A model generated the notes under the pieces. That model searched no databases. It saw nothing but the letters and a program-made list of their open reading frames with translations, and was not told where the DNA came from. This document shows positions 6,834 to 11,826 of a stretch of 11,826 nucleotides of DNA, piece after piece. Both the position numbers and the translations under genes were made by a program. Location of the stretch: positions 1-11,826 of the forward strand of contig CALMBS010000337.1 in assembly GCA_937860285.1 (NCBI GenBank). Reading direction: 5' to 3'. The stretch comes from an uncultured Chloroflexota bacterium (GTDB lineage Bacteria > Chloroflexota > Dehalococcoidia > UBA2247 > RBG-13-53-26). Numbering within the stretch: the stretch's first letter is position 1; the number at the start of each line of letters is the position of its first letter.

Positions 6834-7601
6834 TCAGGTGAGCGGCCCAGCCAGCAGCGCCGAGAGCTCCGCCCCATGGTCATGCAGCCACTTCCGGTGC
6901 TCCGGCCACGAGGGACAGCGCTCGGCCACCAGCCGCCAGAAGCGTCCGGTGTGGTTCATCTCCCGCAGGTGGGACACCTCGTGGACCACCACGTAGTCCA
7001 CCACGGGCTCCGGGGCCATCATCAGCCTCCAGTTGAAGCTGATGGTCCCCTTGTGGGAGCAGCTGCCCCAGCGCGTTCTCTGGGACCTTATCGTGCATCG
7101 GCCGAAGGTGACGCCCAGGTCAGCCGCGTATGCCTCCGCCTTGCGGCGGAGCAGATCGGCAGCCTGGATCCGGTACCACGCCCTCACCAGAACCTCGAGG
7201 CCGTACCGCGTGCCCCCGGTGCAGACCTGCAGGGTCTCACCCCGCAGCTGAACCGTGGCCTCCCCACCATTTGCCGCCGGAGTCTCGATCCGCAAGGCCT
7301 TTCCCAGGTACGGCACCGTGTCGCCCGCCCGGAGCTTCCTGGGGCCCTCGAGAGGCATGCTGGCGGAGAACCGGTCTACCTGGCGCAGGATCCACCGGGA
7401 TTTGGAGCGCACCATCTCGTCCACGGCGTCCAGCCCGCAGCTCCGGGGAAGGACGACGGTCAGGCTGCCGTCCTCCCAGACCTCAAACCGCACCCGCCTG
7501 GCGCGAGAGCTGAGCTTGACGGTGCACGGGATGTCGCGGCTGCCAAGGCGCACCTGGCGCTCGGCAATGACGACGGGATGAGAGCGGCGACCGGGGCTCA
7601 T
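6834..7601 (-). CDS. YgjP/DUF45-type (SprT-like) zinc metalloprotease
   Basis: A 255-residue soluble protein of the YgjP family. The N-terminal half is beta-rich and ends before the conserved block QRTRWGSCS (174-182), a hallmark of this family. The zinc site VVHEVSHLREMNHTGRFW spans 205-222: HEVSH supplies His207, catalytic Glu208 and His211, and His217 in the NHTGRFW segment is the expected third ligand. The SW near 231-232 is also typical. It lacks a signal peptide, so it should act in the cytoplasm; the physiological substrate of the family is not established to my knowledge. The ATG at 7601 lies 3 nt after the stop of the VTT-domain gene with only a poor ribosome site, which suggests translational coupling. 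The neighbouring genes give no further hint of its target. Confidence 0.92.
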   Translation of the reverse strand: MSPGRRSHPVVIAERQVRLGSRDIPCTVKLSSRARRVRFEVWEDGSLTVVLPRSCGLDAVDEMVRSKSRWILRQVDRFSASMPLEGPRKLRAGDTVPYLGKALRIETPAANGGEATVQLRGETLQVCTGGTRYGLEVLVRAWYRIQAADLLRRKAEAYAADLGVTFGRCTIRSQRTRWGSCSHKGTISFNWRLMMAPEPVVDYVVVHEVSHLREMNHTGRFWRLVAERCPSWPEHRKWLHDHGAELSALLAGPLT

Positions 7602-7604
7602 GTC

Positions 7605-8258
7605 TCAGGCCGCAGTCTTGATGCCCAGCCAGCCCAGGATGTAGCCCATCCCCCAGGCCCCGAGGTAGGCCACATAGGTGGCCTTGACGATCTTGCCGGC
7701 GGCGGACGCCAGGTAGTACTTCCAGGGGGCCATCCCGGTGGCCCCGGCCGTGGCCCCGAAGAGCATGTAGAAGGGGTTGAAGATGGCCGAAGCCAGGAAC
7801 ACGGTGACGTATCCCCTCTTCCCCATCCAGCCGTCGATGCGGGAGTAGATACTCTGGAAGGCCCTCTGGATCCTGCCGTTGCCCGGCTGCTTGAAATAGG
7901 ACTCGCCGCCCAGGCCCAGCATGTATCCGGTGAAGCCCCCCAGGGCCTCACCCAGCCCGGCCACGAGGCCCACAATCAGCGGGAACGGCACTATGCCGCC
8001 CAAAGCAAACACGGTGGGCACCCCCGGCACGTAGACTATCACGGTGGCCCCCGCCATGAAGTTCACTACGAAGGCAATGATGTACGCATAGTTCTTATAG
8101 TCATCGATGTTCTGAACGATGCGCTGGAGGTCCTCCCTGTAGGCGAAGGCCAGGACGCCGATGGCCACGATAAGGAGAACCGAAAGCAGAATCAGGACCC
8201 AGCTGTGCTTCCGGGGTTGCCTGGCCTGTCCGCTGTCCTGCCTGGTCTGTTCGGCCAT
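7605..8258 (-). CDS. VTT-domain (DedA/TVP38-like) integral membrane protein
   Basis: A 217-residue membrane protein. A charged cytoplasmic N-terminal stretch (1-18) precedes a first helix at about 19-40; further hydrophobic segments lie near 58-79, 82-116, 150-173, 180-200 and 202-213. The centre, IVGLVAGLGEALGGFTGYMLG (95-115), is the glycine-rich core of the VTT/SNARE-associated family, whose members are linked to lipid scrambling or small-molecule transport. The arginine that many DedA proteins carry after the core is not obvious here (FLASAIFNPFYMLFG, 154-168). The start is ATG at 8258: it sits 9 nt after a -10 box, and longer in-frame readings would run through the rpsP promoter into rpsP. 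It has no clear ribosome site, consistent with a near-leaderless transcript. It is followed by the YgjP-type gene after 3 nt. Confidence 0.87.
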   Translation of the reverse strand: MAEQTRQDSGQARQPRKHSWVLILLSVLLIVAIGVLAFAYREDLQRIVQNIDDYKNYAYIIAFVVNFMAGATVIVYVPGVPTVFALGGIVPFPLIVGLVAGLGEALGGFTGYMLGLGGESYFKQPGNGRIQRAFQSIYSRIDGWMGKRGYVTVFLASAIFNPFYMLFGATAGATGMAPWKYYLASAAGKIVKATYVAYLGAWGMGYILGWLGIKTAA

Positions 8259-8267
8259 CTCTCGAAC

Positions 8268-8297
8268 AGCATACAGGCCGCCCCGCGGCGAAGTCAA
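8268..8297 (-). promoter_or_regulatory. Promoter of the VTT-domain gene, near-leaderless
   Basis: On the minus strand, TTGACT (8297 to 8292), an 18-nt spacer, and TATGCT (8273 to 8268). The -10 box ends 9 nt before the ATG at 8258, so the leader should be about 0-4 nt and cannot hold a Shine-Dalgarno sequence. Confidence 0.6.
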
Positions 8298-8346
8298 CAG
8301 AGGACAGTCACGTCCATGCGGCGCTGGCGACCAAGGCCGGCCCAAG

Positions 8347-8375
8347 TTGACATTTGGCGGGCCAGGCCAGATAAT
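8347..8375 (+). promoter_or_regulatory. Strong sigma70 promoter of rpsP, near-leaderless
   Basis: A perfect TTGACA (8347-8352), a 17-nt spacer, and GATAAT (8370-8375, 5 of 6). The -10 box ends 10 nt before the ATG at 8386, so the transcript should have a leader of about 4 nt or less. The bases between (AGCATCTACT) contain no ribosome site. Confidence 0.75.
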
Positions 8376-8385
8376 AGCATCTACT

Positions 8386-8703
8386 ATGGTGAGAATAAGA
8401 CTGCAGAGAGTAGGCGCCAAGAACCAGCCCAGCTATCGTGTTATCGTTGTTGATTCGCGGGCTCCGAGGGACACCGCGTACATCGAGCGGATCGGCCACT
8501 ACAATCCGCTGACGAACCCGGAGACCGTGGTCATAGAGCCGGCCAAGGCCAGCAAGTGGCTCCAGCTGGGTGCCCAGCCCAGCGAGGCCGTCCACAGGCT
8601 GCTGGCCAAGCAGGGCCTCATGGCCCCTCCGCCACCCAAGGTCTTCAGGCCTAAGGCCGAGGCCGCACCCGCCGCGCAGGCCACTGCGGAGGGCGCAAAA
8701 TGA
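8386..8703 (+). CDS. rpsP: 30S ribosomal protein S16
   Basis: A structural protein of the small ribosomal subunit. The N terminus MVRIRLQRVGAKNQPSYRVI and the following VVDSRAPRDTAYIERIGHYNP are textbook S16. At 105 residues it is longer than the usual 80-90 because of an Ala/Pro/Lys-rich tail (about 82-105, PPPPKVFRPKAEAAPAAQ...), a common low-complexity extension. The ATG at 8386 is fixed by homology at the N terminus and by the perfect promoter just before it. Longer in-frame readings start inside the promoter region and are not credible. Its TGA stop overlaps the ATG of khpA as ATGA, and the ribosome site of khpA lies in its last codons. Confidence 0.98.
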   Translation: MVRIRLQRVGAKNQPSYRVIVVDSRAPRDTAYIERIGHYNPLTNPETVVIEPAKASKWLQLGAQPSEAVHRLLAKQGLMAPPPPKVFRPKAEAAPAAQATAEGAK

Positions 8704-8930
8704 AAGGCTTGGTGGAGTACATCGCCAAGTCGATCGTTACCATCCCTGACGCTGTCGTAGTCACCGAGGAGATCACCGCAGACAAGAACGTCATCCTCAA
8801 GCTGGAGGTGGCCCCGGAAGACAGAGGCCGGGTCATCGGCAAACAGGGAAGGGTGGCTGAGGCAATGCGCACTCTCCTGAGAGTGGCCGCCATCCGGGCC
8901 GGTGTCCGGGTCCAGCTCGAAATCCTCTAA
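8700..8930 (+). CDS. khpA: KH-domain RNA-binding protein KhpA
   Basis: A 76-residue single type II KH-domain protein. GRVIGKQGRVAEAMRTLLRV (43-62) holds the GxxG loop (GKQG) that contacts RNA, between the helices of the fold, and MKGLVEYIAKSIV is the usual N terminus. Family members bind RNA broadly, act with KhpB/Jag in several Gram-positive bacteria, and are often encoded next to rpsP, as here. The ATG overlaps the rpsP stop (ATGA), with GGAGG 7 nt upstream in the end of rpsP, so the two are translationally coupled and share the promoter at 8347-8375. The rimM, trmD and rplS genes that often follow are absent: the gene is followed after 24 nt by the convergent end of atpC, with no clear terminator between. 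Confidence 0.95.
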   Translation: MKGLVEYIAKSIVTIPDAVVVTEEITADKNVILKLEVAPEDRGRVIGKQGRVAEAMRTLLRVAAIRAGVRVQLEIL

Positions 8931-8954
8931 GGCCCCGCGCTGGCGCGCAATTCC

Positions 8955-9377
8955 CTAGATCCTGTCCCCTCTTCTCTTCTTGCGGCGCTCGCTCACCCTC
9001 AACCTGGCCAGAGACCGTCTCAACGCCGCTTCGGCAGCAGCTGACTCTGCGGGACTGAGCGGCCGCTTCATCTGGTCCTGGGCCCGCTTCATGGCCGCCT
9101 GCGCCCTGGCGTCATCGATATCGTCGGCACGCTCGGCCGCATCGGCCAGGACGATCACCTTCTCGTCGATCACTTCGAGATACCCGCCGCTGATGGCCAT
9201 GAAGGTCTCCTGGCCCGCCACCCGGAGACACAGCTCCCCGGGCTCCAGCATGGTCATGAGCGCCGCATGGTGCGGCAGGACGGTGAACTGGCCCATGGTC
9301 CCCGGTGCGATGACAGCATCGACTTCACCCGAGAACACCGGGCTTTCGGCGGTTACGATCTCCAGCTTCAGTCCCAT
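8955..9377 (-). CDS. atpC: F1 ATP synthase subunit epsilon
   Basis: Part of the central stalk of F1, linking gamma to the c-ring and in many species damping ATP hydrolysis. The 140 residues show the usual N-terminal beta-sandwich: MGLKLEIVTAESPVFSGEVD, then PGTMGQFTVLPHHAALMTML and the AISGGYLEVIDEKVIVLAD segment (to about residue 79). A helical C-terminal domain follows (80-131) with the family pattern AERADDIDDARA. The tail is unusually basic (RVSERRKKRRGDRI). The ATG at 9377 lies 6 nt after the atpD stop with no strong ribosome site of its own, so it is probably translated by coupling. It is the last gene of the atp operon in this direction, converging with khpA. Confidence 0.97.
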   Translation of the reverse strand: MGLKLEIVTAESPVFSGEVDAVIAPGTMGQFTVLPHHAALMTMLEPGELCLRVAGQETFMAISGGYLEVIDEKVIVLADAAERADDIDDARAQAAMKRAQDQMKRPLSPAESAAAEAALRRSLARLRVSERRKKRRGDRI

Positions 9378-9383
9378 ATCTAT

Positions 9384-10775
9384 CTACATCCCGAGGCGCC
9401 GCGCCTCTTCCACTGCATCGTCGATGGTGCCTACCATGAAGAAGGCTTGCTCCGGCAGCGCATCGTGCTTGCCGTCCAGGATCTCCTGGAAGCCGCGCAC
9501 CGTCTCCTTAATCGGCACGTACCTGCCCTTGCGGCCGGTGAACTGCTCCGCCACCGACATCGGCTGGGACAGGAACCTCTGGATGCGGCGGGCGCGGGAC
9601 ACCGTCAGCTTGTCCTCTTCAGAGAGCTCTTCGATACCGAGGATGGCGATGATGTCCTGGAGCTCCTTGTATCGCTGCAGCACCTTCTGGATGCCCCGGG
9701 CCACGTTGTAGTGGTCTTCGCCCACGATCTTGGGGTCCAGGATCCGAGAGGTGGAGGCCAGGGGGTCCACGGCCGGGTACAGGCCCAGGTCGGCGATGGA
9801 CCGCTCCAGGGCGATGACCGCGTCCAGGTGGCCCATGGTGGTCACGATGCCCGGGTCCGTGTAGTCGTCAGCCGGCACGTAGATGGCCTGGAAGGAGGTG
9901 ATGGACCCCTTCTTGGTGGAGGTGATCCGCTCCTCCAGCTCGCCTACCTCGGTGGCCAGGGTGGGCTGGTAGCCCACGGCCGACGGCATTCGTCCCAGGA
10001 GGGCCGAGACTTCCATGCCGGCCAGCACGTAGCGGTAGATGTTATCGATGAAGAGCAGCACGTCCTGCCCTTCCAGGTCGCGGAAGTACTCTGCCATGGT
10101 CAGGCCGGTGAGGGAAATCCGCGCCCTCACACCGGGCGGCTCGTTCATCTGCCCGAACACCAGGGCCGTCTTGGCGATAACGCCCGAGGCCTTCATTTCC
10201 GCCCACAGGTCGTTTCCTTCGCGGGAGCGCTCGCCCACCCCGGCGAACACCGACACGCCGCCGTGCACCGTGGCGATGTTGTGGATGAGCTCCTGGATGA
10301 CGACCGTCTTGCCCACGCCGGCGCCGCCGTAGGCGCCGATCTTGCCGCCCTTGGTGAAGGGGGCGATGAGGTCGATAACCTTCAGACCCGTCTCCAGGAT
10401 CTGGGTGCTGGTCTCCTGCTGATCGTAGGGAGGCGCCATGCGGTGGATGGGCCAGCTCAGCTCCGACTTGACCGCCCCCAGGTTGTCCAGTGGCGCGCCC
10501 AGAACGTCGAACAGCCGGCCCAGGGTGGCATTGCCCACGGGCACCGAGATCGGCGCGCCGGTATCGATGGCATCGACTCCGCGCTCCAGACCCTCGGTGG
10601 GCATCATGGACAGGCACCGCACCCAGTTGTTGCCGATGTGATGCTCAACTTCCAGAACGATCTTCCCCTCAGCGCGGGGGATTTCAATAGCGTTATAGAG
10701 AGCCGGTAGCTCCTCAGGAGGAAACTCGATGTCTACGACGGTTCCGATTACCTGAGCTACTTTACCCTTGCCCAT
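9384..10775 (-). CDS. atpD: F1 ATP synthase subunit beta (catalytic)
   Basis: The catalytic nucleotide-binding chain of F1, 463 residues, full family length. The Walker A motif GGAGVGKT is at 150-157, the catalytic glutamate is Glu182 in GERSREGNDLW, the Walker B region is LLFIDN (240-245), the adenine-stacking tyrosine is Tyr333 in GLYPAVDPL, and the DELSEED loop reads EELSEED (382-388). Some blocks differ from the common sequence: DNIYRYVLAGMEVSALLGR instead of DNIFRFTQAGSEVSALLGR, and DDYTDPGIVTTMGHLDAVIA instead of [20 protein letters not shown]. All key catalytic residues remain, so it should be active. The ATG at 10775 has a perfect AGGAGGG 8 nt upstream, overlapping the end of atpG. 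It lies 13 nt after atpG and 6 nt before atpC. Confidence 0.98.
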   Translation of the reverse strand: MGKGKVAQVIGTVVDIEFPPEELPALYNAIEIPRAEGKIVLEVEHHIGNNWVRCLSMMPTEGLERGVDAIDTGAPISVPVGNATLGRLFDVLGAPLDNLGAVKSELSWPIHRMAPPYDQQETSTQILETGLKVIDLIAPFTKGGKIGAYGGAGVGKTVVIQELIHNIATVHGGVSVFAGVGERSREGNDLWAEMKASGVIAKTALVFGQMNEPPGVRARISLTGLTMAEYFRDLEGQDVLLFIDNIYRYVLAGMEVSALLGRMPSAVGYQPTLATEVGELEERITSTKKGSITSFQAIYVPADDYTDPGIVTTMGHLDAVIALERSIADLGLYPAVDPLASTSRILDPKIVGEDHYNVARGIQKVLQRYKELQDIIAILGIEELSEEDKLTVSRARRIQRFLSQPMSVAEQFTGRKGRYVPIKETVRGFQEILDGKHDALPEQAFFMVGTIDDAVEEARRLGM

Positions 10776-10788
10776 GTTCTATACCCTC

Positions 10789-11649
10789 CTAGGCTAACGC
10801 CTCAGCTCCACCGGTGATATCGAGCAGTTCCTTGGTTATCATTTCCTGACGCGCCTTGTTGTACATCAGCGTCAGCTCCTGCACCAGCTCGTTGGCATTC
10901 TCGCTGGCGTTGCGCATGGCTACCATCCGGGCGGACTGCTCGCTGGCAATTGACTCCAGTACGGCGTGATACACCTGCATCTCCACAAACCTGGGGAGAA
11001 GCTCGGCCATCACTTCCTTCCTGTTCGGCTCGTAGATATACTCGACCTCGGTCTTGCGCTCGCTCTTGGTCGGCTCCACCGGGAGCAACTGCTGCATGAC
11101 CGGCCGCTGCGTCATGGTGGTGACGAACTTGGTGTAGGCCAGGTACACCACGTCGCAGTTCTTGCTGGTATAGTCGTCGATGACGATCTTGGATATCGGC
11201 AGGGTATCCAGCAGCGTCGGCCTGTCGGTCATCCCGGTGAACTCCGCCCGCAGCTCCCGCCCGTAGCGGAGCATGTAGTCCCGGCCCTTGCGGCCGATGG
11301 TCACCAGGACTGACGGCACGCCCCGCTGGGCTGTGTCCACCACGAAGCTCCCGGTGGCGCGGTTGACGTTGGCCACCAGGCCGCCGCAGAGGCCCCGGTC
11401 GGGGGTGATGTAGATGATCTCGATCTTCTTCATCTCCCGCCGCTCCAGAAGAGGATGGCTGGCAGCGCCCTGCTGCGCCACCAGGTCACCCAGCACCTGC
11501 TGTATCTTCTCGGCATACGGGCGTCCCGCCAAGTCCCGTTCCTGGGCCTTCTTCATCTTGGACGTGGCCACCATCTCCATCGCCTTGGTGATCTTGGCGG
11601 TGGACTGGATGCTCTTTATGCGCCGCTTGATCGTTCGCAGGTTTGCCAT
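10789..11649 (-). CDS. atpG: F1 ATP synthase subunit gamma (rotor shaft)
   Basis: The rotating shaft inside the alpha3-beta3 ring. The 286-residue length is typical. The two conserved helical ends that form the coiled-coil shaft are clear: the N-terminal RRIKSIQSTAKITKAMEMVA with SKMKKAQ after it, and the C-terminal SARMVAMRNASENANELVQE followed by LMYNKARQEMITKELLDITGGAEAL. The middle has the family segment IYITPDRGLCGGLVANVNR. A GGAGGA ribosome site lies 11 nt before the ATG at 11649, in the 20-nt gap after atpA. The stop codon TAG overlaps the ribosome site of atpD, so the genes are read together. Confidence 0.97.
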   Translation of the reverse strand: MANLRTIKRRIKSIQSTAKITKAMEMVATSKMKKAQERDLAGRPYAEKIQQVLGDLVAQQGAASHPLLERREMKKIEIIYITPDRGLCGGLVANVNRATGSFVVDTAQRGVPSVLVTIGRKGRDYMLRYGRELRAEFTGMTDRPTLLDTLPISKIVIDDYTSKNCDVVYLAYTKFVTTMTQRPVMQQLLPVEPTKSERKTEVEYIYEPNRKEVMAELLPRFVEMQVYHAVLESIASEQSARMVAMRNASENANELVQELTLMYNKARQEMITKELLDITGGAEALA

Positions 11650-11669
11650 TCTGGGTCACTTCCTCCGGG

Positions 11670-11826
11670 TTAGAACGTCCGCCCCGCCTTGAACGCCTGG
11701 ATGGCCTTCTTCATGGCCTCTTCCGTCTCCGGGCTGATGTCCTTGGCCGTCACAATCGCCTTGCCGATTTCCGGATGCTGCGCATCCATGAACTTGTGCA
11801 GCTCGCTCTCGAACTCGGCAACCTTC
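11670..11826 (-). CDS. atpA: F1 ATP synthase subunit alpha, C-terminal 52 codons only
   Basis: The regulatory nucleotide-binding chain of F1. Only the last 52 codons are in the window, ending in TAA at 11672-11670. The translated end contains AEFESELHKFMDAQHPEIGK and stops in AIQAFKAGRTF, the C-terminal helical domain pattern of alpha chains (phenylalanine-rich helix, then AI-x-x-FK-x-x-F). Its place directly before atpG supports the call. The start, the P-loop and the rest of the operon lie beyond the right edge. Confidence 0.92.
   Translation of the reverse strand, partial: KVAEFESELHKFMDAQHPEIGKAIVTAKDISPETEEAMKKAIQAFKAGRTF

Noticed and set aside
8161..8385. Long N-terminal extension of rpsP
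   Set aside because: The S16 family starts exactly at MVRIRL, and the upstream bases are a perfect promoter.
8259..8420. N-terminal extension of the VTT protein up to 8420
   Set aside because: It would overlap the rpsP promoter and start, has no hydrophobic or family-like sequence, and a good promoter sits just before the ATG at 8258.
6876..8453. Plus-strand open frame of 525 codons across the YgjP, VTT and rpsP-promoter region
   Set aside because: It spans two convincing minus-strand genes, runs through the rpsP promoter, and its translation is compositionally biased with no recognisable domain.
8934..8954. Possible terminator hairpin between khpA and atpC
   Set aside because: The GC-rich CGCG...CGCG pairing is only about 4 bp and no T-run follows on either strand.
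9267..10709. Plus-strand open frame of 480 codons opposite atpD
   Set aside because: Antisense frame of a highly conserved gene; no independent support.

Overview
The window is a GC-rich, tightly packed bacterial chromosome segment with very short intergenic gaps. The gene families point to a Chloroflexota-type bacterium, possibly Dehalococcoidia. This rests on a stand-alone SpeH/SpeE pair, a methylmalonyl-CoA mutase split into two genes, rpsP followed directly by khpA, and the AtpA-AtpG-AtpD-AtpC order. The placement comes from gene style and remembered family resemblance, not from a search, and is only moderately secure. I see no mobile element, phage gene or CRISPR array; this looks like core chromosome.

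Layout, left to right. 1-802 (minus): polyamine genes speH and speE (speE cut by the window edge), read from a good promoter with a hairpin-bearing leader. 936-1574 (plus): a divergent HAD-family hydrolase with an almost certainly leaderless promoter. 1571-1894 (minus): a small coiled-coil protein overlapping the HAD gene tail to tail. 1895-2238: a 344-bp non-coding stretch with nested inverted repeats, a direct repeat and a promoter. 2239-2721 (plus): a small HExxH protein. 2725-6597 (minus): a probable operon reading HEAT-repeat protein, mutase large subunit, cobalamin-binding subunit, and a lipoprotein of the branched-chain amino acid-binding type. 6697-6773 (minus): tRNA-Arg(UCU). 6834-8258 (minus): a VTT-domain membrane protein and a YgjP-type metalloprotease. 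8386-8930 (plus): rpsP and khpA. 8955-11826 (minus): the 3' part of the F1 ATP synthase operon, atpA (partial), atpG, atpD and atpC.

How the genes work together. SpeH makes decarboxylated S-adenosylmethionine and SpeE transfers its aminopropyl group to putrescine. The two mutase subunits form one B12-dependent carbon-skeleton mutase, most simply linking propionyl-CoA (from odd-chain fatty acids, Val or Ile) to succinyl-CoA. The lipoprotein at the end of that operon may capture an amino-acid-like substrate outside the cell. The atp genes encode F1 subunits alpha, gamma, beta and epsilon.

Nothing here is clearly a new biological system. The most interesting signals are regulatory: three promoters whose -10 boxes sit only 6-10 nt from the start codon (HAD, rpsP, VTT gene), a 9-bp inverted repeat that could mask the ribosome binding site of the mutase gene, mutually exclusive hairpins in the 1895-2238 gap, and a possible CTG start in a CTGA stop/start overlap for the lipoprotein.
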